64,000 bases of DNA, from NCBI RefSeq assembly GCF_019393635.1, contig NC_057867.1, positions 69,381,492 through 69,445,491 of the forward strand, read 5' to 3'. The notes beneath the pieces were generated by a model. The model did no database searches. It was not told the DNA's origin and was given only the letters and a program-made list of their open reading frames with translations. Position 1 is the stretch's first letter. Every line of letters begins with the position of its first letter. The translations under genes were made by a program, and so were the position numbers. This document shows, one piece after another, positions 10,460 through 20,668 of the stretch. This stretch comes from Dromiciops gliroides (lineage: Eukaryota > Chordata > Mammalia > Microbiotheria > Microbiotheriidae).

Positions 10460-10571
10460 CCACATTCGTGAACCAGCCACAGCAGCCACTGCCCCAGCTC
10501 CTCTGGATCAAGACCTCGTGGACAATATACAGCAGATATTGGCTACCAACCTGTATAAAATCAGGAGAGGG
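10460..10571 (+). CDS. SLC9A2-like: Na+/H+ exchanger, coding exon: middle cytoplasmic tail
   Basis: 112 nt. The acceptor is ttttccttgcag ending at 10459; the donor gtaagg follows 10571. The first base completes TGC (Cys, codon 79) and the exon ends in phase 0. It encodes visible residues 79-116: an Ala/Pro-rich linker (HIREPATAATAPAP), then DLVDNIQQILATNLYKIRRG. The second half aligns with NHE2 (IRELLSRNLYQIRQR) and NHE4 (IRDILTSNMYQVRQR), a predicted amphipathic helix. The first half has no recognised counterpart. An overlapping minus-strand open frame is a shadow. Confidence 0.9.
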
Positions 10572-11014
10572 GTAAGGATTTTTTTCTACCCCAAGTAGTG
10601 CTTTTGTAGTTCTGCAGATGGAATGAACCTGTCTCTGTTCTGGCACATTTCACATGGATTTTTTGAGGGTGAGTAGCCCCAGTGGTTATCACATTCTGGT
10701 AGTCAGATGCCAAACTAGCCTGATGGCTGCCCTCCCAGTTCTAAGATGTTGGGGTTTTGTGAGATATTAATAATCTTCTTTTTGAAAAGATATTGGATGT
10801 TGGAGTGAATCAGAGAAGAGAATTCAGTAGATATAGAGATAGGGTGAAAATCTGATAATAAGACTACCAATAAAAGACATAATTAGAATTAGAATTCTGC
10901 CAATTTATGCATGATTTTAGTTCCTCTCCTAATTTGGAATCTTTCTACACTGTTATCCCTCAGATTACTCACCTGTAGGATATTACTCCCTATGTTAGGG
11001 TATGTTGAGGTACA

Positions 11015-11180
11015 GTGTATTGTGATAGAAAGGACACTGGACTTGAAGATAGGAGGACAGAGTTCCAAGTTTCTCTGAACATCACTCTTCTCATCTGTAA
11101 AATGGGGATAATGATATTGTCAGGGGAGGGGCTTTATAAAGCTTTAAGTTCTATAGAAATGGGAGTTATTATCATTAGTT
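11015..11180 (+). repeat. MIR SINE
   Basis: 'gatagaaaggacactggact', 'catctgtaaaatggggataa' and 'agttctatagaaatgggag' mark a sense MIR reaching its 3' part. Confidence 0.7.
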
Positions 11181-11289
11181 ATTACTTTGTGTAATTATTA
11201 CATGGAAGGGTTGTGAAATGATTATGTCACTGTACTCTACAGTCATGAGACCCATAGGAAAGTATTATACCTAATCATGGCTCTCAAAT

Positions 11290-12230
11290 ATCATAAAAAG
11301 AAGTGGAGGATTTGGGTGAAGAACAGAGGGGAGAGAGACATGCAGACATGCAGGGGACAGACGGGCAGGCAGACAGGCAGATGGACAGACAAGCAGATGG
11401 GCAGATGGAAAGACGGGTAGGCAGATGGGCAGTTGGACAGATGGGCAGGCAGATGGACAGATGGATGGACAGACAGCCAGCCAGACAGATGGCCAGTGGA
11501 TGGATGGACAGGCAGATGGACAGATGGGCAGATGGACAGACGAGCAGATGGACAGATGGACAGGCAGATGGGCAGATGGACAGGCAGATGGGAAGATGGA
11601 CAGATAGATGGATAGACAGGCAGGCAGATGGACAGATGGACAGATGGGTAGATGGATGGATGGACAGAGGGGCAGATGGACAGATGAACAGGCAGACAGG
11701 TAGATGGACAGGTGGGCAGATGGACAGATGGACATACAGACAGGCAGATGGGCATATGGACAGACAGGCAGGCAGATGGACAGATGGACAGATGTACAGA
11801 CAGACAGATGGACAGATGAGCAGATGGACAGATGGACAGGCAGATGGACAGATAGATGGATAGACAGGCAGGCAGATGGACAGATGGACAGATGGGTAGA
11901 TGGATGGATGGACAGAGGGGCAGATGAACAGACAGACAGGCAGACAGGTAGATGGACAGATGGGCAGATGGACAGATGGACATACAGACAGGCAGATGGG
12001 CATATGGACAGACAGGCAGGCAGATGGACAGATGGACAGACAGGCAGATGGACAGATAGGCAGATGGACAGATGGACAGGCAGATGGGCAGATGGACAGG
12101 TAGATGGATAGACAGGCAGGCAGATGGACAGATGGACAGATGGGTATATGGATGGATGGACAGAGGGACAGATGGACAGATGAACAGACAGACAGGCAGA
12201 CAGGTAGATGGACAGATGGATGGAGATGAG
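11290..12230 (+). repeat. Tetranucleotide array (GACA/GATG/GGCA/GGAT) with 248-bp higher-order period
   Basis: About 940 bp of 4-bp units, mainly GACA, GATG, GGCA and GTAG. A landmark block (tagatggatagacaggcagg) recurs at 11605, 11853 and 12101, exactly 248 bp apart (62 units). This shows block-wise duplication on top of unit slippage. Long open frames on both strands (up to 362 codons) follow from a 4-bp repeat without stop triplets. They translate to monotonous MDRWADGQ-like or PSVHLSIC-like strings and are not genes. Confidence 0.97.
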
Positions 12231-12255
12231 TAAAGACCTCAAAAAGAATACCGGG

Positions 12256-12417
12256 GGGGGGGGCGCAGTTAGGTGGCACAGTGGATAAAGCACCGGGCCT
12301 AGATTCAGGAGTACCTGAGTTCAAATCCGGTCTCAGACACTTGATACTTACTAGCTGTGTGACCTTGGGCAAGTCACTTAACCCCCACTGCCAAAAAAAT
12401 CAAAACAAAAAACAAAC
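12256..12417 (+). repeat. Marsupial CORE-SINE with TSD
   Basis: Sense head (ggtggcacagtggataaagc), core and a tail of A-rich AAAC units. It is flanked by the direct repeat aaaaagaataccggg (12241-12255 and about 12419-12433). The head is preceded by an unusual run of G. It inserted immediately downstream of the tetranucleotide array. Confidence 0.95.
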
Positions 12418-12674
12418 AAAAAAGAATACCGGGATCCACCAAAGGAATTGTTTAGTTCGGAGAAGCCTAGGAGTAAATAAATTATTGTTTTCAGGTATGT
12501 AAAAGATTTACAAAGAGGAGGTCAAGCAGTCACCTTGTATGGCTCTAGCAGCTCCAACTAGCCTCAACCAGCTCGGACATGATGCTGTTTGCTGGAATAT
12601 AAAGAAGAATTTCTGAAATGTAACTTGGGAATTGGTGACCTTGTTAGGGGCTACTACAGTCTTCGTTCTTAGAC

Positions 12675-12820
12675 TTTTTTTTTTGGTGAGGCAATTGGGG
12701 TTAAGTGACTTGCCCAGGGTCACATAGCTAGTATGTGTCAAGTGTCTGAGGCCGGATTTGAACTCAGATCTTCCTGACTTCAGGGCCGGTGCTCTATCCA
12801 CTGTGCCACCTAGTGTCCCC
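12675..12820 (-). repeat. Marsupial CORE-SINE, antisense
   Basis: A T-run at 12675, the reversed core and the reversed head ending tagtgtcccc. It is well preserved. Confidence 0.9.
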
Positions 12821-13279
12821 ACCCCCTTTGAGATTCTTAAAGAAGAGAGATCATAGAGAAAGCATTTTTAAGTGCTTGCTATGGGTCAGGCCCATAAGAA
12901 GTAAGAAGAGAAGACTTCTATCAGCCAAAGGCTGAGGCTAGGGCCCTGTATGTGAACCTTGTAGATTTCTTCCAGCCCTCATATTCTCTCTGTGCTACTG
13001 ACCATACACCTAGCTGTTCGGGGCAGTACTGGAGTCAGTTCAAACAGACTTGCAAACATTAATCATTCAATTTTCAGTGCGAAATCAGCAAATGCTATCA
13101 ATCAAGGCTTGATGGATTATTTTGTTGATTGTCTATACTTAAGAAAGTGAGAAACTGTTAATATAGATTAAATTTAGAAGTGTCTCATGCATACATTTCT
13201 CCAACTCTCCCCCCCAAGCCAGATGTTAAACATTTATCACCCCACCCTTGTGCTTCCTCAGCTTCCAGAGTGGAGCCTT

Positions 13280-13328
13280 GAGCAGAGCAGAGCAGAGCAG
13301 AGCAGAGCAGAGCAGAGCAGAGCAGAGA
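13280..13328 (+). repeat. (AGAGC)n pentanucleotide microsatellite
   Basis: Nine to ten nearly perfect AGAGC units, low divergence, in intron about 450 bp upstream of the exon at 13785. The purity suggests a length-polymorphic locus. Confidence 0.95.
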
Positions 13329-13784
13329 GACCCTGGCTTGCCATGCCCTTGCCCGTAATGCTGTCCTGACAACCTCAAGAGATCAGGCCAAGGTTCATCT
13401 TGGATGGGGAGTGAGTCTGGCCATTTAGGCCAGGAGCCATATATCTGGGAAGCCATTGAGAGGGGTGACCGGAGACAAGGAAATTGAGTTCTTTTAGAGG
13501 CAGAGTCTTTTTTCCTCTAGCTTTGCTATTCTTATGAGAAGTTATTTTTGTGAGAAAATTAAGAATAAATATGATTTAAGATGTTTTCTAAGTTTAAGGA
13601 TGAGGGGTATCTTATGTGTGGGTGAAATAGGCTAACTCTCTTTTTTTGCTTAACTTCCCTGTGAAGGGATTCCGAATTTAAGCCAATTTGAATTGTGTGT
13701 GCCCAGTACCTTGAGTTACTTTCTTGACACTTATTTCATCAGGACCCTTCCTTATGTATTCTTTGTGTCGGGCTGTGTTTCCAG

Positions 13785-13919
13785 GCTCCTGCATATAACA
13801 GGCATACCCTTCCAGGAGAAACAGGGGCAGTCGAAGAGGCCAAAGAAATTCTCATCCGCAGACACAAGAGCCTGCGCCATAGCCTTTCCAAAAGTGATTG
13901 GGAGCAAGCTGTCACGGAG
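13785..13919 (+). CDS. SLC9A2-like: Na+/H+ exchanger, coding exon: conserved KEILIRR block
   Basis: 135 nt, 45 codons, phase 0 on both sides. The acceptor is gtgtttccag ending at 13784; the donor gtaggag follows 13919. It encodes visible residues 117-161, including AYNRHTLPGETGAVEEAKE, then ILIRRHKSLRHSLSKSD. This matches the tail block of NHE2 (SYNRHSL, AKEILIRRRHSLRESI) and NHE4 (SYNKYNL, AKEILIRRQNTLRESM). The NRH triplet favours NHE2. It is the best evidence for the NHE2/NHE4 clade, because NHE1, NHE3 and NHE5 lack this block in this form. The basic, serine-containing run is the kind of site where NHE tails are phosphorylated, but no specific site is proven. Confidence 0.95.
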
Positions 13920-14475
13920 GTAGGAGTCTTTGGGAAGACACTGAGGGCTTGATTCACTCACATGGGTCTTCCCTGGCAATCACAGCTGTGACCACAAGAT
14001 GTGGCTACTCCCTCACCTAGAACACTGATGCCCATGTGGGTCTTTTCTCCATGGCCTTTCCTGAAATCCTCTGAAGGGAGAGGGAGCCCATTTTCTGGGT
14101 CACTGAATATTTCTTGGATACCAGGGCAGCACTCAGGCTGGCCATCTGTTGGCCCTAACTTGTGACACATGTAGGGCCCACCTCCCTCTCTGAGGATGCC
14201 CCTTTCTTTTTCTTACAGGGATCACTTCCCAGTGACTCCCTTCCTTCATCTTGGCCCCTCCCCCCAACCCTGTCTTATAACCAATAAGTGCAGCCAGACA
14301 AAACAACATGACCCACTGGCCTCATGTGGACTTCTCCTGAGAGGAGAAAGGCAGGCTTCATAAACAAGTCCTCTGGTGTCACTTCTTGGTAGTTCTGGAT
14401 AGCCCCTCGGGAGTTTGATTGGAATAACAAGAAATATGCAAACTGTTTGAAGGGGCAACATTGATTATTTAAGTG
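13920..14475. other. Start of an 18-kb intron, no recognised element
   Basis: The donor is at 13920. No further exon or clear repeat is seen until the antisense L1 begins near 14480. Confidence 0.5.
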
Positions 14476-15565
14476 TTTAGCTATTTTCCTTTACATCCCT
14501 GAAGTCATTATGTCAAGTTGTTTTTGACTCAATTTCTTTTTTCTGTACCAGTTCATTCAGATGTTCATGTTCATCTTTTTTTTCCTTTCAACTTTAGACT
14601 TTTATTTTCCAAACATGTTCATCATTTTTATGGTCCCATAATATCCTATTGCACTCAGAGTTTACCCAGCCATTCACTGATCAACAGGTACCCGCTTTTC
14701 TCCCAGGTCTTTGCTGCCACAAAAAGTGCTGCTAGAAATGCTTTTTGTGTGCATGGGATCTTTTCCTCTGATTTTAGCCTCCTTGGGGTATAGGCAGGTT
14801 TGTTAGGTCAAAGGGCATGTGCAGTTTAGTGGCTTTACTAAACTTCTTAGTGGTCTTCTAGAATTATTGGATCAGGTAATCCCACCAACAGTACTAATGT
14901 TAGCGTGTCTCTCTTGCCACAATTCTTCCAATATTTATCATTTTTTTGTCCTTTAGCATCTTTGCCAATCTGCTAAGTGTGAGGTAAAATTTCAGAATTA
15001 TTTTAATCTTCAAGTTTTTTAAGTATAAGTGATTTCATATGATTGCTGACAATTTACATTTCTGTCCTCTGGAAAGCTGCCTGTTAGAATCCTTGACCAC
15101 TTATCTTTACGCAATGACTTTTATTCTTATATGTTGCTATCAATTCCCTGTATATCTTAGATATCAGAACTTTATCAGAGATCTTTGCCACAGAGATTTT
15201 TCCTAATTAACTGTTTTTCTTCTAATGCTAATTATGTTGGTTTTCTTTGTATGAAAACTTTAAAATTCTTTGTAATTGAAGTGGCCTATTTCATCTTCTT
15301 TTGTCACCTCTGTTTCTTGTATAGTTAATAATTCTTTCTCTAGTCATAGCTGCCACTCTTTTCAATCTTCTCCAGTGTGTTTCTCCTCTAATTTTTCATA
15401 ATATGGCCCTTATTATTGGGATATTTTTGTGGCCTAAACCTAATCTCTGCCAAACTGCTTTCCAATTTCCCAGGCTATTTTTATGGAATAGAGAATTTTG
15501 GGGGGTAATGGAACACTGGCTACTAAATTCGATTGCTTCTTAGTCTTACTTACTAAGTCTCTTCT

Positions 15566-15662
15566 TTTTTTTTTTTTTTGGTTTTTTTTTTTTTTTAGTG
15601 AGACAATTGGGGTTAAGTGACTTGCCCAAGGTCACACAGCTATGCCCAAGGTCACACAGCTA
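15566..15662 (-). repeat. Truncated CORE-SINE with internal 20-bp duplication and 11-bp TSD
   Basis: The T-rich tail is followed by only the core end, in which tgcccaaggtcacacagcta occurs twice in tandem. It is flanked by the direct repeat aagtctcttct (15555-15565 and 15663-15673). The head is missing, as in a 5'-truncated insertion. Confidence 0.85.
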
Positions 15663-15812
15663 AAGTCTCTTCTGATAATCAACTCTTCTGTTTTTTTAAT
15701 CAGTACCAAATAGATTGGATGAATACTGCTTAATGGTATTGCTTAGCTTATCGTAATGCTAGCCTCCCTTTACTTGTATTTTTTCCTATGTTTTCATTAT
15801 TATTGTTGTTGT

Positions 15813-16085
15813 TAGAGACTTAGTCTCCCTGTCTCTCCCATACAGGAGTGCAGAGACCACTTCCTGGGCCCAATCCCACTGCTAATTGGCATGGAAGCTT
15901 TTACTTGTTCCATTTCCAACCTGACCTAGTGTGTCCCTCCCTAGGGAACCTGGTAACCCCCACTCCTGGAGGCTCACCCAGTTGATTTAGTCTACTGCAG
16001 CTCAGAATTCTTCAACTCCCCTAAAGTCCCCCAGCCTTGGCCTCCCCAGTAAAAGGAATTACAGGCATGTCGCACTATTCCTGAT
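15813..16085 (-). pseudogene. RN7SL pseudogene: 7SL (signal recognition particle) RNA pseudogene
   Basis: Read on the minus strand, the segment follows 7SL RNA from end to end. The 5' part corresponds to 'ggaattacaggcatgtcgca' on the plus strand (7SL: gcctgtagtcccagctac in reverse). The S-domain region retains 'ggaacctggtaaccccca' and 'aatcccactgct'. The 3' part retains 'aggagtgcagagaccac' and ends agagactaagtctct-like. It is diverged and has small deletions, so it is not a functional SRP RNA. It looks like a whole-RNA retrocopy rather than a dimeric Alu-like SINE. On the minus strand its 3' end is followed by AAC and AAT triplets instead of a plain A tail. It sits inside an antisense L1. Confidence 0.8.
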
Positions 16086-16260
16086 TTCCTTTTAAATTTT
16101 TGACCTTTGCTTTCTCTAAATGAATCTTGTTATTTTTTTGTCTAATTTTATCAAAAATGACCCCTTGGCAGTTTGACTGGTGTGACAATAAATAGGCAAA
16201 TGCTTTTTTCATAGCAGCATCCATTTTTATTATATTAGCACAGCCCAGCCACTATTTTCC

Positions 16261-17025
16261 CTCTTTTTTGTCAGACACATGCTTGATATCCTTCCCAAAG
16301 AAATCCATTCCGAAATATCCCAAACTAAAATAGAGATCAACAGAGGAGAAAAAGACTAGAATTAGGTGGAGTTAGTTAGGGAAGCCTCTGGTGAGGATGC
16401 ATAGGCACAGATCTTGAGCTTGGTCTTACAAAAAAAAAAGGTTACCTAAGTTTATATTGGTAGGAAGAGGGGAAGATGGGGCATTCCAAGTGGGAAAAAT
16501 TACATCAGCAGGAAAAGCATGGCATATGTGAGCAGTAAGGTAAAATACAAAGACCACTTAAAGGCCAACAGATATTCTCTTTACAATGACTAACACATAG
16601 TGAACTTCTTTCACACTTCTCCACTCCCGGGCTCTGGCATTTCGATGGTGTAGACACTGTCCTCTGATAATGTAGGTCTCAGCTCTTTGATGACTTGTGT
16701 GGATGTCCATTAGAGTTCTTGTGGTCAAGCTCGTGGGGAGCTTGCCTGGTTGTTGGAAACCAGGGAGACAGTCCTGTTCCCAGGTCTTTGGCAGGCCTGG
16801 CAGATAGTGAGTTCCATTGGTCTAGCCTTCAAGAACAGAGTCCTTGCTACAGGACTGGAGTGCTTAATAAACAGAACTCTTAACAGAATATATATTTGCA
16901 AGTATTAGCATATAAATACAATATTTGCAACATTCACTTTAATAGGTAAGATTTTAAGAATTATCATCATGAAAATTATCCTTTCATGTAGATTGTAACT
17001 GTGTTTATAACTCTTCAGTTAGAGC
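16261..17025. other. Intron, no recognised element
   Basis: Mixed sequence with a short A-run at 16431. An AATAAA near 16867 has no gene context. No exon signature. Confidence 0.5.
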
Positions 17026-17027
17026 AT

Positions 17028-17140
17028 CCCTCCCCTCCCTTCTCCCCTCCCTTCTCCCCTCCCCCCTTCCTTCTCTCCTCCTCCTCTCTCCCTCCCCTTT
17101 CCTTTCCCCTCCCTCTACCTCCCCCTTTCCCTCTTTCACA
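17028..17140 (+). repeat. Pyrimidine-rich (CCCTT)n-like tract
   Basis: Over 100 bp almost free of purines on the plus strand, with repeating cccctccctt units. It can form unusual DNA structures and lies 400 bp upstream of the GC-rich block. Confidence 0.85.
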
Positions 17141-17539
17141 AGGACCTGGGCACAATTTTGGGATTATCTCTTTCAAAATCTGTTTTCTTACCCAGGGAAA
17201 ACTTTGGGAAATTCAATATCTGCCTTATTTTAAAAACCCCTTGGCTCATGCCCACATCCAGGGTAACCCTAGGAACCTCAGTATTCGACTTATTTTGCAT
17301 CCTTTCCTCCCCCTCCAACAAGGGCCCCTTAGTTTCCCTGCAAGCATCTAGGCTAACAAAGCATTAAAGACAGAAAAGGTTTCATTTATGCAATAAAGGA
17401 TAGAGAGGATTTATACCTTAACCCACAGACAACCAGGAAAACTTTCTCCCACCTTTCCACAAGATAGAATCCTGTTTTAGGTACTACCCTACTTTTTCAT
17501 TACTATCCTACTGAGCTTGGGAGCTCTAGCTCTTCGGGC

Positions 17540-18230
17540 ACTGCCCTGTTCAGCTCATGGTTGCTAGGGAGATGGCCGTTCACCTTCATCTCCCGGAGCT
17601 ACACTGGCCCCATGACCAGTAAAGGGCAAGGCTGGGATGTGCGGCTCCCTGGCGTTGCTCACTGCCTCAGTGCCACTCGGTTCTGCCATTCCCGGCTGCA
17701 GTGATTTCCCTTCACCTTGCAGCATCTGGTCACTCTGCTGCTGGTTCAGCATCCTCATATGGCGATGGCTGCCTCTTTCCAGGGACCACATGGATGCAGG
17801 GGCCTTCAACCCTGGCCTCTCTGTCCACTGCCAGCTCCTGTCAGCTCTTTCCCTCAGGGGCCACATGGATGCAGGGGCCTTGAGCTCAGGCCTCTCTCCA
17901 GGTCCAAGAGTGCCTTGGCATCTCCATCTCTTCTGCCCCCCCGCTTCCTCAGAGTCTGCGCGTGGTTCTATGTCTCCACCGGCTCCATCTCCCCTGGGGC
18001 TGTGCACACGGAGCAGGGGGATCTCTCCTGGCACGCGTGTTGTGGTGCGTCTCATGCTGGCTCCCCTGAACTGCTCTGCTCACTGCTTTTAGGTCTGCGT
18101 GGTGTCTTTCTCTGTCTGTGTCTTCTCTGGCCCCAGTGTTCCCTCTTTTATGGAAACCGTTCTCCTTTTGTGTGTGCACCCTGGGGAGGCCCTGGCACAT
18201 GAGGGAGGGAGGGGCATACCCACCTCCTCT
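17540..18230. other. GC- and CpG-enriched block with a 75-bp direct repeat
   Basis: This intronic block is visibly richer in G+C and CpG than its surroundings (for example ctcccgg, tgcgcgtgg, ggcacgcgtg). The phrase ccacatggatgcaggggcc occurs at 17786 and 17861, 75 bp apart, so the repeat keeps frame. Three overlapping open frames of 151-163 codons run through it on both strands. I recognise no protein family. It could be a retroviral LTR, a CpG-island-type regulatory element or a decayed unknown repeat. Confidence 0.5.
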
Positions 18231-18619
18231 TGGCCCACACTTGCTACAAATTAATAATATTTAAGAACCTGCCATGAGGAGAAAATGCAAATAAGCAGGA
18301 ATTACTTATTCTAGCCAACAATGCAGTTCAGTTGGATGAGAATGATTGGAATCAAGTAACCTAGGAGAAAGCTTATCATGAACACGTCGTAGAACACTTT
18401 TGGGGGATATGATGCCAATAATGTTCTTACTGGAACTGTGGTGCGTATGTTGATTAATATTGTTTGTCCAGTTCTGGCCCAGAGCCGCTACTGACCTTGA
18501 ATTCCAAAGGACAGTGAGAAGTGGTCAATATACTTAGAAGCTCTCACCAATGGGAAAGTGACTTGCAAAAATGATGGGCCATTTTCTTATCTCCCTTAAT
18601 GACTTTTCAGCTTGTAGGA

Positions 18620-18895
18620 TCAACGATTAAGCTGGAAGGGACCTCAAAGCCCATGGTTTCTCTTCTCTCCTCCCTCTCTTCCCCCAGCACTTTTATATTT
18701 GCTGGAAGATGAACTTGATCCTTTAACATTTATTTAAGCCTCATTTTACAGAGGAGGAAACTAGGCCCAGAGAAGTCAACTCCAAAGTCACCTTTGGCAG
18801 AGAGGCAGAGACAGAGGTGGGGGCAGAGGCAGAATTTGAACCCTGCCCCTCTGATTGCAAACCTAGGGCTCTTTCTACGGTAGCTCCCTTCATAG
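18620..18895 (-). repeat. MIR SINE, antisense
   Basis: Reversed MIR: 'gctggaagggacctcaaagc', 'cattttacagaggaggaaac', 'gcagaatttgaaccctgccc'. A pyrimidine-rich insert lies near 18660-18690. Confidence 0.75.
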
Positions 18896-19039
18896 CTCAA
18901 ATAGTTTATGAAGCTCAAATATTCTCATGTAATAAGTAGCTTCATATTTGAACCCAACAGAGTCAGAAACAAGAAGGAAATCAAACCATGGTTAGAATGA
19001 TGGCCTTCCCTTCCGAGGGATAATACTAGGAATATAATA

Positions 19040-19295
19040 GCTAAAATATTTCTATAGTACTTCTTATGTACCAGGCGCTTTTCTAAGTGCTTTATAATGA
19101 ATATCTCATTTAATCCTTACAACATCACTGGAAAGTAGGGGCTATCATTATCTCCATTTTACAGATGAGAAACTGAGATTTTGAGAGGTTAAGAAACTCA
19201 CCTCAGGGCCCAGAGTGTCTGAGAAAGGGTTTGAACTGAGACCTCTGGACGGACTCCCAAGACAGCCAGTACTCTTTCTACTGTACTCAGATGCT
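19040..19295 (-). repeat. MIR-family SINE, antisense, near full length
   Basis: 'cttatgtaccaggcgctttt', 'aatatctcatttaatcctta', 'ccattttacagatgagaaac' and a degraded core follow in the reversed order expected of a full-length MIR. Confidence 0.8.
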
Positions 19296-19319
19296 TCTTA
19301 ATACACCAAAATATTGGGT

Positions 19320-19412
19320 GGTTCATTAGTTCGTTCATTCATTTGTTCATTTGTTTGCTCGTTTGTTCATTTGTTTATTCGTTCATTGGTTCATTCATTC
19401 TTTCATTTCCTC
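19320..19412 (+). repeat. (TTCA/TTTG)n tetranucleotide array
   Basis: Alternating TTCA, TTTG, TTCG and TTGG units over about 85 bp. The open frames across it are repeat artefacts. Confidence 0.85.
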
Positions 19413-19559
19413 ATTTTGGTGAGAGCAATATTCTTCCCCTACTGTGGCTCAGTACATTTCCTTTTGTTAGAGAGATTGTTAGGGAGATTACAAGTGTCTC
19501 ATTTAATTCCAGTTTCAAACCTAAGCTCCCAGGGGATTGGTCTGAGTCAGGCCTGGCCT

Positions 19560-19685
19560 ATTACACTTGTTCACTGAGCATTTATTATACACTTCCCTTG
19601 TGAAGAACACAGTGCTTGGGGAGAGCTGGCAAGGTAAGACATGGCCCTCTCCCCTGTAGTTCACAGTGTAGTGGGGTTAGACATT
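19560..19685 (-). repeat. L2 3' end fragment, antisense
   Basis: Reversed L2 tail: 'cactgagcatttattataca', 'acacagtgcttggggagagc', 'cacagtgtagtggggttaga'. Confidence 0.65.
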
Positions 19686-19704
19686 AAAGCTAAGAATACT
19701 GCTG

Positions 19705-19950
19705 ATGCCTGTGTTGTGTATATTGTGCACTGTGTGCATACATCACTGTGTGCAGTATGTGCTATGTATGTGTGATGGATATGTATATGTGTGCAGTGGG
19801 TGCATGTGTCTGTGGTATATGTGTGTACTCTTGTATGTATGTGTAGTATGTATACATGTGTGGATCTATAGAAAACGTATTGCTTGGTATGTTTATTGTG
19901 TGTTCATGGTATATGTTTGTGTGCGTGCATGTGCGTGCACACATGTGCTG
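19705..19950 (+). repeat. Degenerate (TG)n/(TATG)n simple repeat
   Basis: TG-rich with many point changes; old. Open frames through it are not coding. Confidence 0.75.
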
Positions 19951-20519
19951 CCAGTGGAGGAGGATGGGGTGACAGCTGCCCAGTGGAGGTGGAAATGCCT
20001 CACACCAGTGCTGGATTGGTCCAGGCCCATTTCCTCCAGGCTTTCTGGTGACACTCACCTTCAGTAGGATTATTTTGGCTTGTGCCCAGGAGCCTCTTTC
20101 TTTGGAATGGGAGTCATTCAGAGGCTCCATAGAAAGGCGAAGTTGGGAGATGGGATCTGGAGCATCAGTCTGTTTTGATGAAAGGAGTAAGTACCTTGTT
20201 TTGGATCTAGAACACATCGTGTAAGGTCTCCTAAAATAGTCATGGAATGAGAATACAGGTCTTTGGTTTTTTGTTTCTCATTGCCCTAGGGGAGGAGTGA
20301 TGGAGTCTCCAAGACTAGGAATGATGATCTTAGCTTTGACCATTGTGGAATGGGCCCGCCTCTTTGCGCTAGACTAACAGAAAAGGATGTCACTTGCAGA
20401 GTTGGCTGCTTTGCACTTTTGGAGACATTTAGAAGGAAAGTTAAGTGCATACCAGAACAGGAGAACTGAGAGCCATCTTGGATCCCTGGGGAAAGCTTTC
20501 TTCACAAAGTCTGGGGTTT

Positions 20520-20652
20520 AGTGGATAAAGCACCGGCCCTGGACTCAGGAGGACCTGAGTTCAAATCCTGCCTCAGACACTTGCCACGTACTAGCTGTGT
20601 GACCCTGGGCAAGTCACTTAACCCCAATTGCCTCACCAGCAAAAAAAAAAAG
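20520..20652 (+). repeat. Marsupial CORE-SINE with perfect 16-bp TSD, 5' truncated
   Basis: Begins within the head (agtggataaagcaccggccc) and ends in an A-run. The flanks carry acaaagtctggggttt at 20504-20519 and 20653-20668. Body and TSD are nearly intact, so it is one of the youngest insertions in the window. Confidence 0.97.
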
Positions 20653-20668
20653 ACAAAGTCTGGGGTTT

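Larger units (their letters stand above)
14480..16260 (-). mobile_element. L1 LINE, antisense, old and composite
   Basis: Reversed marsupial L1 3'-region phrases are recognisable: 'cattcactgatcaacaggta', 'tgctgccacaaaaagtgctg', 'tttgttaggtcaaagggcat', and later 'accaaatagattggatgaat' and 'ggcagtttgactggtgtgac'. A truncated SINE (15566-15662) and a 7SL pseudogene (about 15813-16085) are inserted in it. L1-like text resumes to the right of both. Confidence 0.7.

Noticed and set aside
11290..12230. Possible CRISPR array
   Set aside because: There are no unique spacers between conserved repeats, the unit is 4 bp, and the host is a vertebrate.
11271..12372. Open frames of 186-362 codons on both strands across the tetranucleotide array
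   Set aside because: A 4-bp repeat lacking stop triplets gives open frames in every phase. The translations are monotonous repeats with no domain, and the frames stop when the array stops.
15813..16085. Alu-like or B1-like SINE
   Set aside because: The S-domain part of 7SL is present and there is no dimer. Alu and B1 lack the S domain and are not known from marsupials.
16867..16872. AATAAA in the middle of the large intron as an alternative polyadenylation site
   Set aside because: There is no exon next to it. The hexamer is common by chance in AT-rich intron.
17564..18202. Three 151-163-codon open frames in the GC-rich block treated as genes
   Set aside because: GC-rich sequence has few stops, the frames lie on both strands, and no domain or splice context supports any of them. 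Kept only as a finding on the block.
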